From Beijerinckiaceae bacterium (lineage in GTDB: Bacteria; Pseudomonadota; Alphaproteobacteria; Rhizobiales; Beijerinckiaceae), in assembly GCA_947453205.1 (NCBI GenBank), contig CANGFT010000005.1, forward strand, positions 1 through 64,000: a stretch of 64,000 nt of DNA. Direction: 5' to 3'. The first letter of the stretch is position 1. Every line of letters starts with the position of its first letter. The notes below the pieces were generated by a model. That model saw only the letters and a list, made by a program, of their open reading frames with translations. It was not told where the DNA came from and ran no database searches. The position numbers and the translations under genes are program-made. Below are positions 53,379-61,949 of the stretch, piece by piece.

Positions 53379-54309
53379 GCACGCCCCATGACTCCAGAAC
53401 CGCCCGCGCCATGGCCTCGCCGCTGTCGAAGGCGGCCTCGACGCGCGGGCCGAGGCAATAGTCGCCACAGGCGCCAAGGCCCGCCTGCGCATCCCAGAAA
53501 CAAGACGCGCCCGCCGCCTGCTCCACCAGCGCATAACGCCAGCGATGCGCGGCGGCGTAGATGGGCGCCGACGGCGCGCCAATGAGATCAAGCGCATAGC
53601 GCTTCAGCTTTTCGAGGATCGCCTCCGGCGTTTCATCGAGATGGGCGCGGGACCATTCGGGCCCGGCATGGACCACGAAGGTCTTCGCGGAATCATTGCG
53701 GCCGGGCTTGGAGGAGTTGCGGGCGATCCAGGCGATGGGGCCTGATTCAGGCCGCAGATGACCGCCTTCGAAGGCGACCGGCCCGTCGAAGGCCAGCATC
53801 AAGGCGAGACAAGGGGCGTAACGCACCGACGCCAGAGCGGGGAATGACGCCCCGCCGGCCGCAAGAATCGGCGCGGCCTGCGGGGCGGGCGTCGCCACAA
53901 TCACAGCGTCGAAGCCGCCATGGGAGGCCTCGCCCGCAACAAGGCTCCAGCCCGAAGATTCGCGGCGCAGGCTTGTGACTTCAAACCCCATGATCGTCTC
54001 AAAGCCCTGCGCCATGGCGCGGGCGGGCGCGGTCATGCCGGGGCTGCCCACGATGGCCTCGCCGAACCAATGGGCGGCGACGCCGCCTGAACGCCATTCC
54101 TCGACAAGCGCAGCGAAACGCGGGCCGCGCGCGGTGAAATATTGCGCGCCATGATCGAAGGTGAGGTCGCCCACGCGGCGCGTCGACATGCGCCCGCCAA
54201 GGCCGCGGCTCTTGTCAAAGATGACGCAGGACGCGCCGGAGCCGCGCAGCACCCGCGCCGCCGCGAGCCCAGCCATTCCAGACCCGATGATCGCCACCCG
54301 CTTCGTCAT
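53365..54309 (-). CDS. NAD(P)/FAD-dependent oxidoreductase (renalase/amine-oxidase-like)
   Basis: This 314-residue flavoprotein has the dinucleotide-binding motif VAIIGSGMAGLAAARVL at the N-terminus, KSRGLGGRMSTRR for FAD, and TFDHGAQYFTARGPRF, typical of bacterial renalase-like proteins. The C-terminal segment includes GLGACGDYCLGPRVEAAFDSG, where FAD contacts end. It heads the overlapping DCC-SDR operon. The substrate is unknown. Confidence 0.85.
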   Translation of the reverse strand: MTKRVAIIGSGMAGLAAARVLRGSGASCVIFDKSRGLGGRMSTRRVGDLTFDHGAQYFTARGPRFAALVEEWRSGGVAAHWFGEAIVGSPGMTAPARAMAQGFETIMGFEVTSLRRESSGWSLVAGEASHGGFDAVIVATPAPQAAPILAAGGASFPALASVRYAPCLALMLAFDGPVAFEGGHLRPESGPIAWIARNSSKPGRNDSAKTFVVHAGPEWSRAHLDETPEAILEKLKRYALDLIGAPSAPIYAAAHRWRYALVEQAAGASCFWDAQAGLGACGDYCLGPRVEAAFDSGEAMARAVLESWGVHVAA

Positions 54310-54348
54310 GTCTCGCCCCTGTGAACGAGGGTGATACGAGGCGCGGCG

Positions 54349-55056
54349 TCAGCCGGATTGGACGGCCCTGTAGCGGGCGAAGCCATCGGCGCGCAGCTGG
54401 CAGGCGGGGCAGAGGCCGCAGCCATGGCCCCACGCATGCAGCGCCCCGCGCTCGCCCACATAGCAGGTGTGGGTCTCGCGCAGGATCAGATCGACCAGCG
54501 CCGCTCCGCCCATCGCTTCGGCGAGGCTCCAGGTCTGCGCCTTGTCGATCCACATGAGCGGGGTCTCCAGAATGAAGCACTGGGCCATGCCAAGGTTGAG
54601 CGCGACCTGCATGGCCTTGATGGCGTCGTCGCGGCAGTCGGGATAGCCGGAAAAATCCGTCTCGCACATGCCGCCGACGAGATGACGGAGCCCGCGCCGA
54701 TAGGCGAGCGCGGCCGCGAAGGCGAGGAAGATGAGGTTGCGGCCGGGCACGAAGGTGTTGGGCAGTCCATTCTCGGCCATGCCGATCGCGACATCCTGCG
54801 TGAGCGCGCATTGGGAGACCTGCGCGATGGCGCCGATCTCGATCGTGTGATCCTCCCCGAGCCGATCGGCCCAGCGCGGCTTCATGCGGGCGAGCGCGCG
54901 GCGCAGCGTTTCGCGACATTCAAGCTCGACGCGATGGCGCTGCCCATAGTCGAAGCCGAGGGTCTCGACATGGTCGAAGCGCTCCAGCGCCCAGGCCAGG
55001 CAGGTCGTGGAATCCTGCCCACCGGAAAACAGAACGAGCGCGCCTGACTGCTTCAT
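54349..55056 (-). CDS. queC: 7-cyano-7-deazaguanine synthase
   Basis: This 235-residue enzyme makes preQ0, the precursor of queuosine. It has the PP-loop [17 protein letters not shown] and [12 protein letters not shown], and the C-terminal zinc site CYVGERG...[15 protein letters not shown] chose the ATG at 55056 with GAGGCAGG upstream; the frame begins at 55092. Other queuosine genes are not adjacent. It is divergent from the exported ThDP enzyme gene across about 230 bases. Confidence 0.95.
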   Translation of the reverse strand: MKQSGALVLFSGGQDSTTCLAWALERFDHVETLGFDYGQRHRVELECRETLRRALARMKPRWADRLGEDHTIEIGAIAQVSQCALTQDVAIGMAENGLPNTFVPGRNLIFLAFAAALAYRRGLRHLVGGMCETDFSGYPDCRDDAIKAMQVALNLGMAQCFILETPLMWIDKAQTWSLAEAMGGAALVDLILRETHTCYVGERGALHAWGHGCGLCPACQLRADGFARYRAVQSG

Positions 55057-55284
55057 GCCTGCCTCGATAAAAAAGCAAAGATTGCCGCGCAACGCCTCTT
55101 GTCGAACAGCGCGGCCCGTATATCATCCCCTTCAAGGTTTCGTGAAGAAGCCGTGATGGGAGGACAGGTTTCAGCCGCAATCCAGGGCCCTCGAGCGCGC
55201 AGCCGCGCCGCGCGCCTTCATGTTCATCGCGGCTCCAGGCCTTCTGAACGCTGACGCCCAACATAGACAAGAGGAGCAGGCTCC

Positions 55285-57252
55285 ATGACAGACCTGAACG
55301 GCAAGGACGGCTTTGATCGCCGCAAATTCCTGACCGGCGCAGCCGTGGCGGGCGTGACCCCGGCCTTGACGCAGGCCAGCGCGCCCGCGCAGGCGCAAGT
55401 CGCCGCCCCCCGCCACACGCCCTCGGCCCTGCCGCCGACGATGAAGACCATCGCCGCCGAAACCCAGCCGCCGGAGGAGATGTCGCGCATCGGCGGCAAG
55501 CCCGGCTCGGATTTCATGATCGACGTCATCAAGACGCTCGACATCAAATACGCCCCGTCGAACTGCGCCTCGAGCTTCCGCGCGCTGCATGAGTCCATGA
55601 TCAACTACGGGGAGAACAAGTCCCCCGAATATATCAGCTGCATGCACGAAGAATCGGGCGTCGGCATGGCGCATGGATATTTCAAGGCGACCGGCAAGAT
55701 GCTGCTCACCATGGTGCATGGCACCGTGGGCCTGCAGCACGCCACCATGGCCATCTACAACGCTTATTGCGACCGCGTGCCGCTCATCATCATCGGCGGC
55801 AATGATCTTGACGCCGCCACGCGCCCGCCGGGCGTGCCGACGTTCCATGCGGCGCAGGACATCAACGCCATCGTGCGCGACTACACCAAATGGGACGATA
55901 CGCCCGTCACGCTGCAGCATTACGCGCAGTCCATGGTGCGCGCCTACAAAATCGCGATGACCCCGCCCTATGGCCCCGTCGCGATCTCGCTCGACGCAGG
56001 GCTTCAGCAAGAGCCCATCCACGAGCATGGTTCGAAGCTCTACATTCCCCGCTATGTGCCGACGTCACCCCCGCAGGGCGACAGCAATGCGGTGCGCGAG
56101 GCCGCGCGGCTTCTGGTCGCTGCGGACAATCCGGTCATCGTCGCGGATCGCTGCGCGCGCACGCCCAATGGAGCGAAGCTGCTCGTGGAGCTCGCCGAAC
56201 TCCTGCAATGCCCGGTCGTCGACCAGGGCAACCGCATGAACTTCCCCAACACCCATTATCTCTCGCGTCCCGCAGGCGTCATCGCGGGCGCGGATGTGGT
56301 CATGGGCCTCGAGCTCTCGGACTTCTGGGGCACGGTGAACAGCTTCACCGACAACGGCGAGAATGGCGGCGTCGGCGTCAACGCCTCCCGCGTGAAGCCG
56401 CAGACCAAGATGATCAGCATCACCTCGGTCGATCTGCTCACCAAGTCGAATTACCAGGACTTCCAGCGCTTCCAGACCGTCGATGTGCATATGGCGGCGG
56501 ATGCGGAGACGACGCTGCCTTCGCTCATCGAAGCCGTGAAATCCGCCATCACCAAGGATCGCGCCAACGCCATCGCCGAGCGCACGGACAAGGCGAAGAA
56601 AGCCTATGCCGACATCCGCGCCCGGGACATGCAGGCGGCGGTTGTGGGCTGGGATTCGAGCCCCATCAGCACCGCGCGCCTGTGCATGGAGCTCTATGCC
56701 CAGATCAAGGATCTCGACTGGTCGCTCGTCTCTTCGGCGGGCGATGTGAGCAACTGGCCCGCACGCCTGTGGTCCATCGAGAAGCATCACCAGTGGCTCG
56801 GTAAATCCGGCGGCTATGGGGTGGGCTACGGCGCGCCCGCCAGCGTCGGCGCGGCCCTCGCCAACAAGGAGCTTGGCCGCTTCTCGGTCTCGATCCAGTC
56901 CGACGGCGACCTCATGTTCGCGCCAGGCGTGTTGTGGACCGCCGCCAAGCACAAGATCCCCCTGCTGTCGGTCATGCACAACAACCGCGCCTGGCATCAG
57001 GAGGTCATGCACGTTCAGCGCCTGTCGAACTTCCGCAACCGCAAGGCCAATTACGGCGGCGACATGGGCCCCATCGGCACCTGCATCGAAAATCCCGACA
57101 TCGAATATCACAAGCTCGCGGAATCCATGGGCTGGTGGGCGAAGGGCCCGATCAAGGATCCTGCGCAGCTCGGCCCCGCGCTCAAGGAGGCCATCGCCGT
57201 CGTGAAATCCGGCCAGCCCGCCCTTCTCAATGTTTGGACCCAGCCGCGCTGA
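55285..57252 (+). CDS. Tat-exported thiamine-pyrophosphate-dependent enzyme
   Basis: This is a 655-residue ThDP enzyme related to acetolactate synthase. The first 40 residues are a Tat signal (DRRKFLTGAAVAGVTPALT, cleavage near QAQVAA). Catalytic Glu122 is in HEESGVGMAHGYFKATGK. The ThDP motif runs DGDL (540-543) to NN (566-567). Export of a ThDP enzyme is unusual because the cofactor must be loaded before Tat transport, which carries folded proteins. It is 13 bases upstream of a secreted cytochrome c gene. A periplasmic decarboxylase or oxidase giving electrons to the cytochrome is inferred. GAGGAG precedes the ATG. Confidence 0.87.
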   Translation: MTDLNGKDGFDRRKFLTGAAVAGVTPALTQASAPAQAQVAAPRHTPSALPPTMKTIAAETQPPEEMSRIGGKPGSDFMIDVIKTLDIKYAPSNCASSFRALHESMINYGENKSPEYISCMHEESGVGMAHGYFKATGKMLLTMVHGTVGLQHATMAIYNAYCDRVPLIIIGGNDLDAATRPPGVPTFHAAQDINAIVRDYTKWDDTPVTLQHYAQSMVRAYKIAMTPPYGPVAISLDAGLQQEPIHEHGSKLYIPRYVPTSPPQGDSNAVREAARLLVAADNPVIVADRCARTPNGAKLLVELAELLQCPVVDQGNRMNFPNTHYLSRPAGVIAGADVVMGLELSDFWGTVNSFTDNGENGGVGVNASRVKPQTKMISITSVDLLTKSNYQDFQRFQTVDVHMAADAETTLPSLIEAVKSAITKDRANAIAERTDKAKKAYADIRARDMQAAVVGWDSSPISTARLCMELYAQIKDLDWSLVSSAGDVSNWPARLWSIEKHHQWLGKSGGYGVGYGAPASVGAALANKELGRFSVSIQSDGDLMFAPGVLWTAAKHKIPLLSVMHNNRAWHQEVMHVQRLSNFRNRKANYGGDMGPIGTCIENPDIEYHKLAESMGWWAKGPIKDPAQLGPALKEAIAVVKSGQPALLNVWTQPR

Positions 57253-57265
57253 GGGAGACGATTCG

Positions 57266-57607
57266 ATGCGCAATCTGAAATTCATCACCACCATCGCAGC
57301 GACGCTCCTGCTCTCCTCCACCGGCGCCTTCGCGGCTTCAGCGGAGAAGGGCCGCGTCGCCTTCGGCAAGAACGGCTGCTGGCAATGCCATGGCTGGGAA
57401 GGCCAGGGCGGAAACGCCGGGCCAAGGCTGGCGCGCACCCAACTTCCGCTTGAAGCCCTGACCGCCTTCGTACGCGGCACGAATGGGCCCATGCCGCCAT
57501 TTTCAAAGAAGGTGCTGTCCGACGAAGATCTCGCGGATATCTACGCCTTCATCTCGGCCCAGCCCGCGCCGCCCGACCCCAAGACGATTCCGCTTCTCGC
57601 GCGCTGA
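57266..57607 (+). CDS. Periplasmic class I cytochrome c
   Basis: This is a 113-residue monoheme cytochrome. The signal peptide ends TGAFA, the heme site is CWQCH (38-42) and the axial Met is probably in NGPMPPFS. A C-terminal helix DEDLADIYAFISAQP completes the fold. It follows the exported ThDP gene by 13 bases with GGGAG upstream, and a terminator closes the pair. It is the likely electron acceptor of that enzyme; this is inferred from the operon alone. Confidence 0.9.
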   Translation: MRNLKFITTIAATLLLSSTGAFAASAEKGRVAFGKNGCWQCHGWEGQGGNAGPRLARTQLPLEALTAFVRGTNGPMPPFSKKVLSDEDLADIYAFISAQPAPPDPKTIPLLAR

Positions 57608-57615
57608 TGAACAGG

Positions 57616-57645
57616 CGCCTCCACCTTCGGGCTGGAGGCGTTTTG
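57616..57645 (+). terminator. Rho-independent terminator after the cytochrome c gene
   Basis: CGCCTCCA and TGGAGGCG (57616-57640) form a perfect 8-base stem followed by TTTTGT. It lies nine bases after the stop codon and separates the ThDP-cytochrome pair from the next operon. Confidence 0.82.
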
Positions 57646-57675
57646 TCGCCCGCCCCGTGCTTGCGCTTGAAGCGT

Positions 57676-57709
57676 GCATGAGTCATTCATGCCGCAGATC
57701 GCGAATGAC
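57676..57709. promoter_or_regulatory. Overlapping inverted repeats upstream of the Fe/2OG oxygenase gene
   Basis: GCATGA-N5-TCATGC (57676-57692) overlaps a second repeat, GTCATTC-N14-GAATGAC (57682-57709). Both are perfect. They lie 45-77 bases before the oxygenase start and could be operator half-sites for a dimeric regulator. No regulator gene is adjacent. Confidence 0.45.
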
Positions 57710-57752
57710 AGGCGCATAGCGCGCAGCCTGTCGCATACGGGGAGTTTACGCC

Positions 57753-58805
57753 ATGCAGACAGTCATCGACAGCCCCGCAGATTGGCGCGGCGCGGATGTG
57801 GCGAAGCGCACCGACTGGATCCATGAGTTCACCCCGCAGGAAATCGCCGAAATCGACGCCGCCACGCGCCATGCGCTCCAGAGCGGCAAGACCATCGAGA
57901 CGCTGACGCGCGACGATTTCCCCCTGCCCCTGGTCTCGCAACGGCTCGCTCATGCGCGAACCTTTCTCGAAGAGGGGCTCGGGATCTATCAGTTCCGGGG
58001 CATCAATATCGAAGGCTATGACAAGGCCACGCTGAGGCTGATGTATTGGGGCATCGGCAAGCACATGGGCACGGCTGTCTCACAGAGCAAGGATGGCGAT
58101 CTCCTCGGCGATGTGCGCGATGTCGGTGTCGACGTGAACAGTCCGCAGGGCCGTGGCTATAAATCGAACCAGCGCCTCACCTTCCACACCGACACCTGCG
58201 ACGTCGTGGGCCTGATGGTTCTGCGCGTCGCCAAGGCCGGCGGCCTCAGCCTGCTGGCGAGCTCCCACGCCATCCATAACCATCTCGCGCGCACAAGGCC
58301 CGATCTGCTCGAAGTCCTCCACCAGCCCTTCACCTGGAGCTGGCAAACGCAGGAGCCCCCGGGCGGAACGCCCTATTACCAGCAGCCGCTCTTCTCCACG
58401 AAAGACGGCAAGCTCTCCTGCCGCTATGTGCGCGTGCACATCACCTCGGGCCAGCGCTTCCCCGAAGTTCCCCGCCTCACGCCCCTGCAGATCGAGGCGC
58501 TCGACGCCTTCGACAAACTGGCCTGGAGCGAGGACTTCCACTTCTCCTTCATGTTCAAGCCCGGCGATCTGCAATTCGTGAACAACCACGTCGCGCTGCA
58601 TTCGCGCACAGCTTTTGAGGATTACGAGGAGACCGACCGCAGGCGCCATCTGCTGCGCATGTGGCTCTCCGTGCCTAATAGCCGCCCCCTGTCCGACGCG
58701 CTCTCGACGATCTATCAGGACCGCAAGGGCGGCGAGGTGCGCGGCGGCTTCCCCTCGCGCACGGGGAAATATATCTACGAATCCACCGGCGCCCTGTCGG
58801 ATTGA
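57753..58805 (+). CDS. TauD/TfdA-family Fe(II)/2-oxoglutarate-dependent dioxygenase
   Basis: This 350-residue oxygenase has the iron ligands His-x-Asp in TFHTDTCDVVG (about 145) and a distal His in NNHVALHSRTAFED. The 2-oxoglutarate Arg is probably in RRRHLLRMWLS near residue 300. The segment KAGGLSLLASSHAIHN is typical of the gamma-butyrobetaine/TauD superfamily. It is the first gene of a unit that continues through the dehydrogenase and binding protein. The substrate is unknown. Confidence 0.87.
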   Translation: MQTVIDSPADWRGADVAKRTDWIHEFTPQEIAEIDAATRHALQSGKTIETLTRDDFPLPLVSQRLAHARTFLEEGLGIYQFRGINIEGYDKATLRLMYWGIGKHMGTAVSQSKDGDLLGDVRDVGVDVNSPQGRGYKSNQRLTFHTDTCDVVGLMVLRVAKAGGLSLLASSHAIHNHLARTRPDLLEVLHQPFTWSWQTQEPPGGTPYYQQPLFSTKDGKLSCRYVRVHITSGQRFPEVPRLTPLQIEALDAFDKLAWSEDFHFSFMFKPGDLQFVNNHVALHSRTAFEDYEETDRRRHLLRMWLSVPNSRPLSDALSTIYQDRKGGEVRGGFPSRTGKYIYESTGALSD

Positions 58806-58813
58806 GCGGGCCG

Positions 58814-59755
58814 ATGTTGCGCATCGCCATCCTCGACGATCACCAGTCCGTCGCCCTGAGCATGACCGATTGGTCGCGCATCGGGCAGGACGCCGAGATC
58901 GTCAGCTTCGACCGCCACCTCAGCGAGGCGGAGGCCGCCGTGGAGCTCGTCGACTTCGACGTGCTCTGCATCATGCGCGAGCGCATGGCCCTGCCGCGCA
59001 GCCTCATCGCCGTCCTGCCGCGCCTGAAGCTGATCGCCGTCACGGGATCGCATACGCAGGTGATCGATATGGAGGCGGCGCGCGAGCGCGGCATTCCCGT
59101 CACGCTGACCTCGCCGCGCGCGTCCCATTCGGCGGCGGAGCTGACCTGGGCGCTGGTGCTGGCGCTGGCCCGCCAGATCACGGTCGAAGACCGCAACATG
59201 CGCGAAGGCCGCTGGCAGACGAGCGTCGGCTTCCGGCTTGAGGGCCGCACGCTGGGCCTCATCGGCCTTGGCACGCTGGGCGCCCGCGTCGCCCGCTATG
59301 GGCAGGCCTTCGACATGCCGGTCATCGCCTGGAGCGCCAATCTCGATCCGCAGCGCGCCCGCGACCTTGGCGTCGAGCCCGTGTCGAAGGACGAGCTGCT
59401 CGCCCGCGCCGACGTCGTCAGCATCCACCTGAAGCTGGGCCCGCGCAGCCGCGGCCTCATCGGCGCGAAAGAACTCGCCAGCATGAAGCGCAGCGCCGTG
59501 CTGGTGAACACATCGCGCGGTCCGATCGTGGATCAGGATGCGCTCGCGGCCGCCCTGCGCGATGGCGTGATCGCAGGCGCCGCACTCGACGTCTTCGAGC
59601 CCGAACCGCTGCCCGCCGACCATCCCGCGCGCGCGCTGCCCAACACCGTGCTCACGCCGCATATCGGCTTCGTGACGGAGGAATCCTATCGCGAATTCTT
59701 CGCCCGCGTCGTGGATTCCATCATCGAATGGCGCCAGAATGGCGCTCACGCCTGA
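58814..59755 (+). CDS. D-2-hydroxyacid dehydrogenase (NAD-dependent)
   Basis: This 313-residue member of the phosphoglycerate/D-lactate dehydrogenase family has the Rossmann motif GLIGLGTLGARVARYG, the VNTSRGPIVDQDAL segment, DVFEPEPLP with the catalytic Glu nearby, and the catalytic His in LTPHIGFVT. The ATG at 58814 lies eight bases after the oxygenase stop; an in-frame TTG at 58802 overlaps that stop. It probably interconverts a 2-oxoacid and a D-2-hydroxyacid in the same pathway. Confidence 0.88.
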   Translation: MLRIAILDDHQSVALSMTDWSRIGQDAEIVSFDRHLSEAEAAVELVDFDVLCIMRERMALPRSLIAVLPRLKLIAVTGSHTQVIDMEAARERGIPVTLTSPRASHSAAELTWALVLALARQITVEDRNMREGRWQTSVGFRLEGRTLGLIGLGTLGARVARYGQAFDMPVIAWSANLDPQRARDLGVEPVSKDELLARADVVSIHLKLGPRSRGLIGAKELASMKRSAVLVNTSRGPIVDQDALAAALRDGVIAGAALDVFEPEPLPADHPARALPNTVLTPHIGFVTEESYREFFARVVDSIIEWRQNGAHA

Positions 59756-59780
59756 TCAACGAAAAACGAGAGGGACCGCC

Positions 59781-60794
59781 ATGAGAAAGATCCACGCAGC
59801 CGCGCTTCTGCTGACGGGCCTGTTCGCATCAGCCTCCGCGCAGGCGCAGGCCCCGGCGCAGGATTTCTACCGGGGCAAGACCATCACCTTCATCATCGGC
59901 TATGGGCCAGGCGGGGGCGTCGACACCGCCTCGCGCCTCATCATCCGCCATCTCTTCCGCTTCATTCCCGGCAAGCCGGACATCACGCCCCAGAACATGG
60001 AAGGCGCCGGCGGCGTCATCTCCGGCAATTATCTGGGCGCACGCGCCTCGCGAGATGGCCTGACCATCGGCCTGCCCGGCCGCAGCTGGTTCGTGGAGGG
60101 CATCGTGAAAAGCCCCGGCGTGACCTTCGATCCCACGAAGTTCAGCTTCATCGGCAGCACCGGCGTCAACAACACGATGCTCTATCTGCGCGGCGACCTC
60201 AACATCCGCACGCCCGAAGACCTCAAGAACCATCCGCAGAAGATCCCCGCCGCCGGCATCGGCGCAGGCACGCCGACGGTGACCATTCCGAACATGCTGT
60301 CGGAATATGGCTACCAGCTGCGCACGGTGCTCGGCTACAATTCCTCAGCGCGCTCGCTGCTGGCGCTGGAGCAGGGCGAGGTCGGCGCCTATTACACGCC
60401 CGAGGACAGCTTCACCAAACGCCCCGACCTTATCGAGAAGAAGGTGGTCGTGCCCCTGCTGCAATCCAAACGGATCGTTCCGGGCCTCACGGTCGTGGCC
60501 GACATTGTGCCGAAGAAAGACCATGCGGTGCTTGGCCTCTTCAACGCCTATGACGACACCGGCCTGATGGTCGTCGGCCCGCCCGGCATCCCCTCGGATC
60601 GCCTCGAAATCCTGCGCAAGGCCTTCATCGAGATGTGCAACGACGCGGATTTCCGCAAGGACGCGGCCACCGCCGGCGAGCCGGTCGGCGCCCCCATTCC
60701 TGCGCCTGAGCTTGAAAAGGTCATGGCGAACCTCGCCGCCACCGCCACGCCTGAGGTGGTGAGCGAATATCGCCGCCTCGGACAGGCCAAATAA
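59781..60794 (+). CDS. Bug/TctC-family periplasmic substrate-binding protein
   Basis: The fourth binding protein of this family has 337 residues. The signal peptide ends ASAQAQ, then DFYRGKTITFIIGYGPGGGVD, FIPGKPDITPQNMEGAGG, ASRDGLTIG and LALEQGEVGAYY. The ATG at 59781 has GAGAGGGA upstream. It lies 25 bases after the dehydrogenase gene, so import of a carboxylate and its processing are likely linked. No TctA/TctB genes are near. The region after VTIPNMLSEYGYQL diverges from the other three paralogues. Confidence 0.9.
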   Translation: MRKIHAAALLLTGLFASASAQAQAPAQDFYRGKTITFIIGYGPGGGVDTASRLIIRHLFRFIPGKPDITPQNMEGAGGVISGNYLGARASRDGLTIGLPGRSWFVEGIVKSPGVTFDPTKFSFIGSTGVNNTMLYLRGDLNIRTPEDLKNHPQKIPAAGIGAGTPTVTIPNMLSEYGYQLRTVLGYNSSARSLLALEQGEVGAYYTPEDSFTKRPDLIEKKVVVPLLQSKRIVPGLTVVADIVPKKDHAVLGLFNAYDDTGLMVVGPPGIPSDRLEILRKAFIEMCNDADFRKDAATAGEPVGAPIPAPELEKVMANLAATATPEVVSEYRRLGQAK

Positions 60795-60866
60795 AGCGGC
60801 GCCTTTCTGAGCGCGCTGTTTTCGCGTAGACTTCGGGGAGATCGCGCCCCGGCCAAGGAGCAGCCC

Positions 60867-61901
60867 ATGCATATCATCGACTCCCATTTTCATTGGTGGC
60901 CCCGGTCGGTCTTCGAGACCCTGTGCAAGCGCACGGAGACGCCCTACGCCAAGCCCAATGAGAAGGGCTGCTACACCTGCGTGCTGCAGGACGGCGCAGA
61001 CTATACGATGAACAGCTGGCCGGACTGGTTCGACATCGATGAGCAGTTCGAACATATGGACAAGCTCGGCCACCGCGTCGACGCCGTCGGCTCCATCGGC
61101 CCCTTCTCCGTCTATTTCTCCGCCCTGCCGAAGGAGGAAGGCCGCGACCTCGCCATCCAGTGGAACGAGGAAATGGCCTGGGCGCAGCGGCGCTATCCCG
61201 GCCGCTTCTGGGGCAGCGCGGCGATCCCCTTCCAGGATGAAAAAATCGCCATGGATGTGCTGGAGGACGCCATCGGCCGCCTCGGCCTCATGGGCGTGAA
61301 CCTGCCCGGCTCCATCGGCTCAGACCCGCGCATCGACGCCGAGCGGATGCAGGCATTCTACGCCCGCTGCGCGCAGCTTGACCTGCCCGTGTTCATGCAT
61401 CCGACCGACGCGATCTTCAACCACATGCTCGACGGGTACAACGGCGCCCTTTTCCTGTCGCTCGGCCGGGTGGTCGAGGTGAGCGTGGCGGCCATGCGGC
61501 TTGTGCTCTCGGGGACGCTGGAGCGTCACCCGAATCTCAAGCTCATCATGTCCCACACCGGCGGCGCGCTGCCCTACCAGTCCGGCCGCATGGACAAGAA
61601 CACCAAGGCGGCCAAATTGCCGCGTCCAGCCAGCGACTATCTCAAGCAGATGTATACGGACACGGTGAGCCCCCATTCGGCGGGCATGAAGTTCGCCATC
61701 GAATATTACGGCATCGACCGTGTGATGTATGGCACGGACTATCCCTGCTGGGATCCGGCGGCCTGTCTGAAATTGATCGACGAGCTGAACCTGTCGGACG
61801 CGGACAAGCAGAAGCTGTTCTACGACAACGCCCGGCGCATCCTGAACCTGAGGGATCCCGCGCCCGCCAAGGCTGCGCCGGAGATGGCTTTCGCCAAGTA
61901 A
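60867..61901 (+). CDS. Amidohydrolase-family protein (ACMSD-like)
   Basis: This 344-residue metal enzyme of the aminocarboxymuconate-semialdehyde decarboxylase type (Amidohydro_2) has HxH in IIDSHFHWW (residues 7 and 9), His in VFMHPTD and MSHTGGALPYQ, and the metal Asp in YGTDYPCWDP. Relatives decarboxylate or hydrate ring-cleavage products. AAGGAG lies at ideal spacing. It is last in the rightward unit, and a hairpin follows. Confidence 0.88.
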   Translation: MHIIDSHFHWWPRSVFETLCKRTETPYAKPNEKGCYTCVLQDGADYTMNSWPDWFDIDEQFEHMDKLGHRVDAVGSIGPFSVYFSALPKEEGRDLAIQWNEEMAWAQRRYPGRFWGSAAIPFQDEKIAMDVLEDAIGRLGLMGVNLPGSIGSDPRIDAERMQAFYARCAQLDLPVFMHPTDAIFNHMLDGYNGALFLSLGRVVEVSVAAMRLVLSGTLERHPNLKLIMSHTGGALPYQSGRMDKNTKAAKLPRPASDYLKQMYTDTVSPHSAGMKFAIEYYGIDRVMYGTDYPCWDPAACLKLIDELNLSDADKQKLFYDNARRILNLRDPAPAKAAPEMAFAK

Positions 61902-61913
61902 GCGCTGATGGGC

Positions 61914-61948
61914 GATGGCCCGCGTGAGGCGGGCCATCAAGCCTTTCG
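61914..61948. terminator. Hairpin between converging genes (bidirectional terminator candidate)
   Basis: GATGGCCCGC and GCGGGCCATC (61914-61938) form a perfect 10-base stem with a five-base loop. On the plus strand AAGCCTTTC follows. It lies between the amidohydrolase and the converging M24-like gene and could serve both. The T-runs are short. Confidence 0.6.
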
Positions 61949-61949
61949 G

